A DNA stretch of 64,000 nt from Lindgomyces ingoldianus (lineage: Eukaryota; Ascomycota; Dothideomycetes; Pleosporales; Lindgomycetaceae). The position numbers were made by a program, and so were the translations under genes. The notes under the pieces were generated by a model that ran no database searches, was not told where the DNA came from, and was given only the letters and a program-made list of their open reading frames with translations. This document shows, piece after piece, positions 49,638 to 59,839 of the stretch. The stretch is taken from NCBI RefSeq assembly GCF_010093535.1, contig NW_022985176.1:1261493-1325492 (forward strand), given 5' to 3'. Position 1 is the stretch's first letter. Each line of letters begins with the position of its first letter.

Positions 49638-52501
49638 AATCGAGCGTTGTGTGGGTGGGTTTACGAATTTAGGTGCATTGTTGTGGTGAGATATCAGGCT
49701 GGGCGTGGGGAGACTTGAGGGCATTAGGCAGCAAGGTAGCACAGCCTTAGCAGTGCCTTCTTTCACGAGCATATCACGTGGCTTTCACTCTCACCTGGGT
49801 CGCTTATACAGGTGGTATATAGCTCATGTACTAATTTAAGCAGCACTAGATATATAGCTGTTATTCCTCTTTTCTACCTGTCAAACGAATGGTTCTGATT
49901 TCTATACAAGCAATGAATTGTCTCAAGTTCTCCTAGAACATCTCCTGTCAAATCTTCCAATTGGTGAATTGATACAAATTAGATTTGATTGAATGTCCAG
50001 GTTCACCGTGGCTCTCGGCTGTCTTCCCAAGTGTGTGAAAGTATTGCATAAGAAGAGACTGTATCGTTACCTACTAAGTCTTACTATGGCTGAAACCCGC
50101 CGGTCTTGCTACGTATTTAAAGACGCATTGCTTGCCGAGGAGTCCGATAGGCGCAAGCCGTAGGAATAGGGTCTTGGGTGTTAAAGCGCAGCAACCTATG
50201 TGAAGCGACAAGAGTATGGCAGGTCGCTTATCTGCTAAGAACCACAGCTCTCGCCATCAGGGTTAACGAAAATACAGGATAATATGAACACTGCTGTACG
50301 AAATAATCGGCTTTAAAAGCTAGACGGAAGAGTTGTGAACTATAACCAATATGCCACAGGCTGGAGTAAACTGACCCTTCTTGACTGCTGAGCTTACGAG
50401 AAAAAGTGCTAGTTTGCGCCTCCGGGGCTATGATACTGCATTGCTTCCATCATCCACTACACCGGTAACGTTATCTCAGCTTGATCACTCACACACACAC
50501 TCATACAGACTGGAATCATCTACAGCCTACCCCCACCTGCTTACATGAACTGGTTCTGCCGTGCCTGGCGTTGCCTTGATTTTATGAGGCGGGGATTTGA
50601 ACAGGTTCTGCTCAGAGCCTCCAGAACCTCAACTCTGCTCTCGTTCCAGAATCGGATTTTATGTTATTCTGAGCATTCGCTAGATAGGGAAAGGCTCTAC
50701 ACAGCCACAGGCTTAATAGTTATCACTAGTAGAGTACACTAAAACAATAATGTGAGATGTGCGGGGTCGTATTGCACGAGCCAGGATTAGTTCTCGCTTT
50801 GATCAGAGGTCCTTGCAAACCCGCGTAGCAACCCTGCGTTAAATTGCGCGCCACAGCAGACAGAAGGCTGATAACAACTTCTTAGCCAGGTAGCAAGGCT
50901 CTAAGGCATAAATAAGATCCTTTTATAAGCACAAAGGGTAGTAAGAGCTTAACAGTAGTTCTGTAGTGAGGGAAGCCTGTTATACTATAGAAGGAGGCTC
51001 TCTGCGAATCAGGCGGGAAGGCGACGATGCAATGTAATATATAGGTAGGAGTGGTCTAGGATGTTTAAAAGCAGCTACAGCACACAGCTTATACAAAATT
51101 CTTGTCAATATCAACATATGTGTAGAGTTATAGTGGCTTAAAGTCATAGTACCCTTCGTATTTTCCGGTACAGTGGGGTTCCATGATTCAGGGACGGACG
51201 TTACGACAATACCTTTTAGTATACTCTATATATACTTCTATTTCGGTAGCAATAAGGATTTTTTTTCCAAGCGACCGATATCGCAGGTTGGTCGTATTCT
51301 TGCGCTTTTACTCTTAATGCCTAGATGAACATTACGCCATGGTTTGTGGAATTTCGAGAAACCCTTTCTCACGCCTTTGCGATAAAATCAGATACCTAAG
51401 AAACACGACCAGGGTACCAATGTTCCTACTCATCTGCCTCCAAGAGATGGATGCTAAATATACTGACGAGCATTTCAAACTCAGTCATGATAGCATCTAT
51501 GAGATAAAATGTGCGACGGATAGAAATGCAGACATTGTGGAACTTGAACAACCACAGGCAGGCTATCGCGGCGTCTATGGACGGATATTTATGGAGGGTA
51601 TTTTACCCCGGAAGCTATAAGATCTGCGGCCACGTCTGATGACCTCGAGGCACCTGGTTTTGTGGCAATAAGTCATAGGTGAATGTGGCTTTCAGCAACC
51701 TTGGCGACTTGTGATCATACATGTCAGGCGCATTTGATACCGGTTGATTCCCTGAATGAGGAGAATACAGGCTACATATCAGTTATATCAGAGGGGTGCC
51801 ATAACGATATTTCCCGAGTAATGAAGAAGTTAGATGGAAAGGGTGAGATTCTCTTTGGGTGCAACGACTTAGTCCTCAAATAACGTGCCTCTCCCAACGT
51901 TCACAAGTTTATGTCTAGACAGTAAGCGACCAAAATATCTCGTGTTTGAGAAGACTCAGTTCATGCAGCTGCTATGATTATAGCCTCATGGCAAAGAGAG
52001 ACAACGTTCTCATGTCTCAATAGCAAAACGTTCCTACAGACAGCTGAAGCAAGCCAAAGGGGCAGCGCAGCAATAAAAACCTTTGCCGTACAAGCCATGG
52101 CCTAATCAAAGGTCTAGCTGATATTTGTTTCGCACGGTAAGAGGCTTCATGGAGATGAAGAAAGGGAGCGCATATCGAAGATCGCAATTGCGTGCTTTTT
52201 ACTGCATTCCGCAAGCTTGCGATCGTGGTGTGCAGGACATAAAGAGAACGGGAGTTGTAGGCGCAATGTAAAGTGCAGATGCTTGGGGGGAGAGCATCAA
52301 GCAAGCCGCCCAGCTAAACCACGGCGTAGCAAGCACGACCGAGAAGGATTCTTTTCTGGAGGCATCAGGTTGCGTGTCCTCTTATTTCCCATTCGCCTCC
52401 TCGTCATCACACTCCAGCAGTCCCGTGACAGACAGCATGGGCTTCCTGTCCTTCGCGCTGCGCTCGGTTTGCTCACATGCAACCTTCACCTTGCCGCGAT
52501 A
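49638..52501. other. 2.9-kb accessory spacer with transposon-like debris
   Basis: Gene-poor. The part around 50760-51240 shows RIP-like wording (many TAG, CTAA and TTAG) and is probably an old element, class not identified. Two short frames at 51339-51620 and 51683-51883 have no recognised family and could be remnants of one gene. Confidence 0.35.
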
Positions 52502-53841
52502 ATGTCAGGCGACATTCTGGTGTACCTTCTGTCGCGCAATCCCCCCACATTCGCAGTATCCAGCCTGGAACGCGAAACAACAACAATTCTGGTTGGATGT
52601 TCGAGGTCTAAGGGTGAGGATGTAGAATACTTGCAGCGCTTTGCAAATATTTTGAACGGGTTAAAAAAAGGTCGGCTATATGGCGCTTAGCAGACTCACC
52701 ACGAACACAGTGCTAATGAGTATGCCCAGGCGCAATGTTCGAAGCCTTACATGCAAAACTCCAATTTAAATGGGAAAAGGTGTACGACACGACCAATCCA
52801 TTTGGAGATTTCCGTCAAGTCATGTATCAGACTGCGTGGACCTTCGACATCGAACATGATGTGCTGCTCTGTGCTAATCGGAGCGGGGTTAGAAGGACAC
52901 CGCTCCGAGTTCTTCGACAGCGCACCGCAACTCTAGACGACCTTAAACCGTTAAGCCCGCCTTCTTCTCCAATGCCTACACTACGAGCTCTTCCTACAAC
53001 GTTCTGGAAGCCGGAAGTCCAGGTCTCTGAGAAAACTCGGACATTTACTCATCGTTTACTCCGAGATTTTAGCCACCAGTGGAGGCACATTCTTCGGCGG
53101 AGCTGGAACGACACGACTTCACGCGTGCTGGCACGTGGGGTTATCCGACTCTCAAGCCTTGATTTCGAAGTCCGTGAGGTGACTAAGGAGCGTGGTGGTG
53201 GTCTGCGAGGTCACTTCGTGTGGGTCACCATGCTTCCAGAATGGGAACCGTTCACGACTAATATTGCGCTTGTCGGTGGCGTCCATCTCGTAGTCTGCCA
53301 AACCGTTCAAGAAGGGCTATCAACGGCGCAGAATCACGCGGCGTCCCAAGCTCTTAAGACTGGTAAGATGGCGAAATCTAGACCTGCCAAACCAGATTAT
53401 ATCGTCTTATCAATGAAATACATCATGCTCTGTCGGCTTGGTGGCTCAGCGGGACTTGAGCATACGCGACCAGAGCCGCTGTTCAATGGTACTACCTCTC
53501 CCCCAGATCTGGCATTAGATTATCTCGTCTGGGCAACTACAAATCCCTCGGTAACTCGACTGCATTTGATACCTACTGAGGTCCAGGATGTTATACTAAG
53601 CCATCTATCTGTAGGGCCTGTTGAGCCGGCTCGAGTTGGTTGTTTGCTTGGCATAGGATCGGAATTCACGTGGAGAGATGGCCAGGCCAGCATTGCTTTG
53701 GAAGAAACGCACACTGCCCGTACACCGTGGACTCCTATTGACTCCCAAATCTGGTTTGGTCCTCATATGAGCGGCATAGTGTACAGGGGGCAAGTATCGT
53801 TGGCGCCCACTATTGGAGTAAATCTCCTGCATTCTCACTAG
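52502..53841 (+). CDS. Uncharacterised orphan protein, probably two exons
   Basis: The main exon is clear: an open frame of 368 codons from ATG 52735 to 53841, with ordinary globular composition and segments such as QVMYQTAWTFDIEHDVLLC and DFEVREVTKERGGGLRGHF. I do not recognise the family. An upstream frame from ATG 52502 (MSGDILVYLLSRNPPTFAVS) ends at 52670 in the right phase. It can join at 52730 across a 59-bp intron that has a good GTGCTAATG branch point and CCCAG acceptor but a poor donor (GTCGGC). The joined product would be 426 residues. If that intron is wrong, the gene starts at 52735. It sits in a decaying accessory region, so expression should not be assumed. Confidence 0.5.
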
Positions 53842-53917
53842 GCTATCCGCAGCGAAATTACATACATTCGATAATAAAAGGCTTCCTTTTAAGACTGCTT
53901 CTTGATTGCTCTTTCGC

Positions 53918-54798
53918 TCATATAAACGGGAGTGGATTCTCTTTCATGTAATTCAGCCAACCGGTGACTTGGTCAGCGTCGTTTCGCAAGTGCATGCGAC
54001 CTGACTTCGCGGTGAGAGCCCTCTTGTCCGCTGTGTATACTTGTATATGCATTCCAACGTAGACGGTGCCGAAGACCTTCGAGGGGGGTTGTCCGTCTCT
54101 TGGCAATGGAGGCTTAACTGGTCCTCCGTCCCAGGCCACGGTGACCCGGCTTTCTTGGACTCGACCAGACAGTAGTCATACGTATACAAACTCCCCCCAG
54201 GACGAGAGGTAATTTTGAGCACCGCAAAATCCAGGATTGACGATGCCCCGTGTTGTCCTCGTCTCTCTTCTTGAGTAACATCGAATCCCTCAGATATCCT
54301 GAAAATCTCTTGTAGGACGGCTTTCATAACCCTTCGATACAGATACTCAGGAGAGTCAGGTGTTTCTTCGACGGTCTTAATATGAGTTTTGACGACGTCC
54401 AAATCTAGGTAGTTTCAAGGAGTAGGAGGGTTAGGATCAATGCGGGTGATCCTCCCGGTCCGTTCGTTACGCATGTGGAGAACGAAAACATTACTCAGAT
54501 GCTCTCGCATTTGCATTAAGTCATTGGGGGGGCTAGAATCTCACCATTGCCTCCAGGACTTTGAGGTATCAAGCGGCTAAGTATCCTAGGAGATAGATCA
54601 GGTAAATAGGTTCAGTCGCCAGTCCTCAGAGGCTTTGGCACTCACGTTGGGGTGGTCCTCCCAGCCAGCCGGGATTGCATATTGAATAGCTCCAGTCTGC
54701 TTGTTGTTGTAATAGTCCTGGCCAGCCGCCGTGGCGCACTGTGTCCAGGCTCCGTTAACGAGGTCCCCCAGCTCGTAGCTAGTACTGGAGCTAGCCAT
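53918..54798 (-). pseudogene. Broken gene: WW-like N-terminus plus nuclease-like D...ExK region
   Basis: The reading starts at ATG 54798 with a WW-like segment (GAWTQCATAAGQDYYNNKQTG, split here as GAWTQCATAAG and QDYYNNKQTG) ending AIPAGWEDHPN before a GTGAGT donor. Downstream, one frame carries SPPNDLMQMREHLSNVFVLH, RNERTGRITRIDPNPPTP and NYLDLDVVKTHIK. It is broken by two TGA codons (54541-54543 and 54415-54417). The next segment holds ILDFAVLKI and YDYCLVESKKAG, a D...ExK pattern as in PD-(D/E)xK nucleases. At the run of six G at 54083-54088 the frame shifts, and the C-terminal part (KVFGTVYVGMHIQVYTADK) is in another frame. The two stops and the homopolymer shift together argue for a decayed gene. 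The shift alone could be a sequencing error. The function was never known to me. Confidence 0.6.
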
Positions 54799-55447
54799 TT
54801 TTTGAAGTATTTCGAATTGGGATGATAAATTTATGAGCCTAACGGGACTGCACTGACCTATCTAGCCAGGCTACGGCTATCGAACATATTATATATCTGT
54901 TCCCCAAGGATCACCAGCTGCTTAACTACGGTTCACGCCATCAAGGAGAATCTACACTCAGAGCAGTGGTTTCACTCTGAACCGTCCAATTGGGGCGCAG
55001 CCGCGCGGCTACGGGAACGTGTTTGATAATGTGAGAAAGATCGCAAGGCGATTGGCCTTATGTGAGGGGGCTGGCAAGGCGGCGATGCGCCCGTCCTACA
55101 ACCCGGACCGTGCCGCAGGCCATTGTGCTGCCTAGTGGGTCACGCCTGGAATACATGTTGGCACTCACCTACCGAGCCTGACCTGGATGGGCTGGGGTAG
55201 AAAGAGCGAGGTTACGGGGAATTGGATTATTGATGACTTTGACAGACCAATTCCGTTCTTCTCTCCATCCCTTCTCTCTTCGACACAGTCGCCTATACGG
55301 GCTGTTAAACCAACTGACTGGAAATACTAGAATTTCATATACTCACTATGATTGGCAAAAGTACTAAAGCCTTGAGAAATTAGACTTCCAGGGGAAACAT
55401 AACTAGAGTCATTCTAATAGGCTCTTTAGGAGTCACTGTCTTCTTGG
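54799..55447. other. Spacer, no feature seen
   Basis: 650 bp without a family-like frame. Confidence 0.35.
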
Positions 55448-55999
55448 TCATCTGCCTCCATTAGTTCCAATAAAACAAAGGTTTTTCACACCTGTCTCAC
55501 CTATACCTGTCAGACCTATGGTCTCAAGTGCCTCTTCTTTGATTCCATTCAAAGGCAGAGACAACACATATCCGGTAGTGGAAGCACTTAGAAGATCATT
55601 AATGTTGATGAAGTTGCACTCCGGGCTCAGGATGGCTCGGGGCGAAACCTCCATCTCAGAGTTGTCTGTTTTTGTCGTGTTTTGACTTGAATAGTACGGC
55701 CCGGAAGTGGCCTCTTCAGCCTCGAGATCAATATCCATAGGATTGCCATCTTTGATTAAATATAGATCCTCTAAAGTTTTTGATCGAGTGAGAAAGCTTT
55801 CCTCAAGCGGTTCAGCTTTTAGTACAAGCTTGCTAAAATGTTCTGGTTTAGGTGATGGTCCACAACCAACAAAATCGACATTGAAGTTGCTTGTCAACTC
55901 GTTTTGAGATGAGCTGCTGATTTCCGCTTTGGGTGAGATTCTTGCATGAGCTGAGGAGGGGTCATATGGGAAGCGAGTCGACAAGGTAGTGAGATCCAA
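55448..55999 (-). CDS. Hypothetical acidic protein, 183 residues
   Basis: A single open frame from ATG 55999. The product is polar and acidic, Ser/Thr-rich, and without a predicted membrane span or known domain. It includes VLKAEPLEE (a possible psi-K-x-E sumoylation site) and NPMDIDLEAEEATSG. Such composition is seen in disordered regulatory proteins. A second frame just upstream on the same strand (56453-56061) has a short Pro/Asn/Leu tandem ([12 protein letters not shown]) and might be an earlier exon, but I found no convincing splice pair. It lies at the edge of the RIP island, so it may also be a gene remnant. Confidence 0.3.
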   Translation of the reverse strand: MDLTTLSTRFPYDPSSAHARISPKAEISSSSQNELTSNFNVDFVGCGPSPKPEHFSKLVLKAEPLEESFLTRSKTLEDLYLIKDGNPMDIDLEAEEATSGPYYSSQNTTKTDNSEMEVSPRAILSPECNFININDLLSASTTGYVLSLPLNGIKEEALETIGLTGIGETGVKNLCFIGTNGGR

Positions 56000-57386
56000 A
56001 CAAAGTGGATTGAACGAGTGGATTGTAAGGTCTGAGGAGCTCGATAGAGCTCTGGGCTGACTATATACTGTACGAGAGAGGAGCTATGCCTAATGAGTGA
56101 ATAGTGCAGTACATGGGTATGATATCGCGTGAGACACGTGCGACAGAGATCCCCCTCGAGGACGAGCCTTGTCGCTCTGTTAATTCCATGGCCATTGTAT
56201 TAACTGTGAAGTTATGAAACTGGAATTTCACATTGTCCTTCTCCTCTTCTTTTGGAACCACCTGTGGTGCGCGGAGATTGGGAGTGCGTAGATTCGGAGT
56301 TTGTACGCTCTTGTTGCCCTCCTCCACAACACTCCAAAGGTTAGGTATTTGGACGCTGTGATAGTTATACAGGTGGAATTTAAATTCCAGAACAAAGCTA
56401 AATAACCTATAGCAACACCTTTTCCTAACGCAAGGATTGCTAAAGTGTTCCATATAATGTTTAGCCTATGTGTGGCGCCATGTCTATTAACGCATCTGCT
56501 GTGAGGCAGGCAATTAAGGGTTAATTAAGCAGCACTCACAAAATCCTGCAGCTGCTAAAACTCTACTATATATTAGTAGATTAATCTATACAGGAAAAAT
56601 TTCTAGGTTGTTAATATAGGATTAACAATAATTTTCTCAGCCTTCCTTGCTGTAGATCTAGATGTTGCATAAGAAGTAAAACTTAGCAATCTGTAAATAC
56701 AAGACTAAGAAGTTTAATAACATTTGTATATATGTCTCTAGTTATATGCTTGCTTTTTTAAGTAAGAGCACAAGGCTCTAAGCTAGGCCAGAACATAACT
56801 TCCCTAGGCTAAAGGTAGTAGGCAACTAAGTCTAAGATAGTTTGTATGCCTATATCGCTTCTTAACTTAACCTCTTTAAAAAGATTCATCTCTGGATAAA
56901 GCCTCTTAGCTAAGAACATAAATTTTATGTTTGTAACTAAGCGCATTGCTAAAGTTCTGCTTAGTTTGCAGCTATTTTAACTCCTTTTATTTTAGTAATT
57001 TAACCTGCTGTTTTAGCTTACTTAGTTTTTAGTTAAATGTTTTACTCTCTATCTACTCTAGTAAATCTTTATATGCTTAACTTTGTTAAAGCTTGTAGAG
57101 TTTTTCTGCTAGCAAAGACTATAGGAGATTAGGAATATAAGGGATGTTTAACTGCTAGCTAATCTTAAGAACGTCTTCTTGTTGTTCTAGTCTAAGGAAA
57201 TTAGTAGCGCTATTAATTGTTTCTCTAGGTTAATAGTGCCTAAAGAACATTCTAGCCTTTATGTAACCTCTAAGACGCATTTAAGAGGACTTTAAGTAGT
57301 CTTTATCTTTAATCTTATATTAGCAGCTAGAAGGATAGACAGAATGTGTTTTTAACTTATAAGCTTTATTAATCCTAAATCTTCTA

Positions 57387-57600
57387 ATGTTTGTCACGGT
57401 CGGCATGCTCAAGCTACAAGCAAGAGGTGGTGTAACTCAACTAGATTAAACTAAGGAGCAGAGGAGCTGCTCTGCGAGTTTAAATATACATGTGTGCCCC
57501 CTGCCAAGGCGCTACTCGTAGCACTAGCGTGCTACTCGTTGCGCAAGCGAGGGAGCTGATGCCGCAGAGCATGTGAGGCGGTACACGCCGTCACAATGTT
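57387..57600. repeat. 5-bp target-site duplication ATGTT bracketing the solo LTR
   Basis: ATGTT stands directly before TGTCACGG and directly after GCCGTCACA. One more A matches on the left side if the LTR is taken as one base shorter. This marks the insertion boundaries. Confidence 0.6.
57392..57595. mobile_element. Solo LTR (about 204 bp) inserted in the RIP island
   Basis: The element begins TGTCACGGTCGG and ends GCCGTCACA, so it has the 5'-TG...CA-3' ends of an LTR. It is flanked by identical ATGTT 5-bp repeats (57387-57391 and 57596-57600), the usual target duplication of LTR retrotransposons. Unlike its surroundings it is not AT-rich and keeps CpG/CpA dinucleotides. Inside are a GTAGCAC-TAGC-GTGCTAC palindrome near 57511 and repeated GCTACTCG words. 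A MITE is an alternative, but the terminal inverted similarity is very short (GTCACGG versus GTGACGG), which fits an LTR better. Confidence 0.6.
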
Positions 57601-59210
57601 GTGGAAGTTTAGAGGATTAGCTATTCCTGCACTGTAACAGTCCTTATTATGTCTATAATAGACTGCACTTGCTTTCTTAACTTTACTAGAATTATTAGCT
57701 GCACATTTAAAGAAGTTCTTATTAAGAAATTTATTCTTCTAGTGTATCTAAGCAAACCTTTGCTCTTCTTTAATGTTAATATTTAGGAGTTTTTGCAGGA
57801 GCTTCTTCCTATCTAAAGAATAATAATCTTAAAAAGGCATTCTAGCAAGCAACATGCTTAAAGAAAAAAGAAAGTTGTTTTAGTAAAAAGGGCTTTTAAG
57901 GTCTTTATAGAATGTACAGTGGCCTCTAAGTTAGCAGTTAGTATTAGAGCGCGTGAGAACACAACTAGGAATCACCTGTCCTGTAGGTTGTCGCCCTTGC
58001 CTTTCTTATCTTTTGTAAGTCTGATACAAAGCTCTGTCTTCCTCTTCTCCTTGTTAAACATTGCAACATGCATACATCCTAAATATAATTATTAGCTAAT
58101 ATTCTAAAAACGCTATGCTAAGTAGTTACCTAGAAATGTAATCCTCTTAAGTCACGTTTAGCATCATCTTTTAAGTCTTCTTTAGGGTCCTCTCTTCTGT
58201 CAGACTTGGCAAACTTGCTAATCCTACCCGCGCTGTAGAAATTTGTAGTAGTTATATAATGCTAAACAAACCTCACCCTTAGTTTAGCGTGTACAACATG
58301 ACTTTGTCTCCACTAATAAACACTTAGGACCCTGTAGTGAAACTTGCCAGAGAACTTTAATTCTCTTGCGTAGAGTTGTAGGTGTAGTGCCTTCTTAAGG
58401 AATCGCTTATTGTACTAGACAAGATTAATATTAAGAGCATATTAGCGTACTTAGTGCATGTCTTACCTTTGTTATGTGTTCCTTATTTCTAGGGGAGATT
58501 AGGTGCCTGTTGTCTGCACACCATGCGCAGAAGTTGTTCTAAGCGTTCTAGACTAAATTGTAAACTGCAGTAAGTTGTCTCTTTTAGTTACAACTATTAC
58601 CCTTTCTATTCTAGCGTTTAAAGTAGTAATTATCTCCTTTTTTGCCCTTTATACTAGTCCTAATTAAGAGCATAAAGTCTTTAAGGTCTTTAGTGCTCTC
58701 TAATCTTACATCTGGACAACCCATCTTAAACCTGTAAAGATTAGCTCCACTAAGGTTATAGTATAACAGGTGGCGCGGAACTTACAGTCCCCACTGACGG
58801 CCCTGCCTGTTCTTGTTGGCTTTGTACTGCTTGCTAGAGTTGTCTTCTATAGTTTTGTTCTTGACCTTTAATAGATCTATAGCTGCAATAGTTGCAATAC
58901 TGCTTGCAAGAAACTCTTGCTCACGCACAGTTAGTGTCACAACCATTATGATAGTGAAGCTCTGAGTATAATAAGTGAATCCCTATGTATGGGGGAATGC
59001 CATCCAGGAAGAGGAAGAAGAGAGAACCAGATGTCCTAGTCAAGAAAGAAAGAGCGAACCAGCTTCACTATAAACGCTCCAGATAGGCCAAGCTATAACA
59101 CCTGGAGCACCGCGTTTACACAGAGCATAGCTAACTGCAACTATCATCTATTAGGCCATGTGTTCTAAGCGGTCTTCGCAGTCTTTGCAGGATCCCAAAA
59201 CTGGACTCCC

Positions 59211-59559
59211 CTAAAACCCAGTAATTCGGCAGGGCGCCGCCCTAGCGCAGACACCCGGTACACCATGAGGCGCAGTAAATACGTTAATTACAAGCAGATA
59301 TGTACTGTACAGAACTCTGAGTAGTGGTAAGGTTCCAGTCAGTTGCGGGAATGCTTGTACATTGCCATTTGAACATATTTCGAGAGTCGCTGTACAGAGC
59401 CCCTGCCACATAGTATTTGAAGATAGTCAAAGTGGAATATGCGTAGACTAGCTGCTGATACGTGATCGTATGAACGTCTATCCCTTCACTGCAACTTGCA
59501 TCTGTCAAAAATGGCCACACAGCAACAGCGTCTGCGTCAAACAGTGCAGGATTTTGCAA
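59211..59559 (-). pseudogene. Gene remnant of unknown family
   Basis: A 91-codon frame from 59559 with normal protein-like composition (VAVWPFLTDASCSEGIDVHT, YAYSTLTIFKYYVAGALYSD), placed between the RIP island and the ABC transporter. An AG (tatcaacag) just upstream could be a splice acceptor, but no further exons were found. It looks like the 3' end of a once larger gene. The family is not recognised. Confidence 0.25.
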
Positions 59560-59839
59560 GGTCTGTTGATATGCGTAGTCTTTGTAACTAATTGCTCCTC
59601 GCGGACTAGAAGACTAGATTCTCTGCTTCAGCATGGGTCAATAAACTAGCAATCAGGGAACCATCTGGCTCGCTTGAAGAGTATTCTCGCGCGCTCGATC
59701 AAGTCTCCGACGACTTGCCCGAACGTGGTGGATCGACGCTTGAAAAGTTCGGATTCTAGGTGTCTACATAGAAATGTTTGTCTTTGTATGTATCTAGATC
59801 ACACGGCAAAGGTGGGTGATTATGTTCTTGTTAACCATT

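Larger units (their letters stand above)
56460..58950. mobile_element. AT-rich RIP island: heavily mutated, unidentified transposon DNA
   Basis: About 2.5 kb with strongly raised AT content, very many TAA/TAG triplets on both strands and no usable frame. This is the pattern RIP leaves on repeated DNA. On the minus strand between about 58740 and 57960 short peptide-like stretches remain (for example KMGCPDVRLESTKDLKDF and NKEKRKTELCIRLTKDKK), suggesting that a coding element ran in that direction. I cannot name its class. A 204-bp non-mutated element is inserted inside it. Confidence 0.65.

Noticed and set aside
51339..51883. Two adjacent short frames as one gene
   Set aside because: No family pattern and no convincing intron between them. 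They are mentioned only in the spacer entry.
57392..57595. MITE interpretation of the inserted 204-bp element
   Set aside because: Terminal inverted similarity is only about seven bases with a mismatch, while TG...CA ends and a 5-bp duplication fit a solo LTR better.
58950..59100. Inverted arms containing atagtgaagct near 58957 and 59077
   Set aside because: Arms of about 11-12 bp are too short to call a transposon without other copies.
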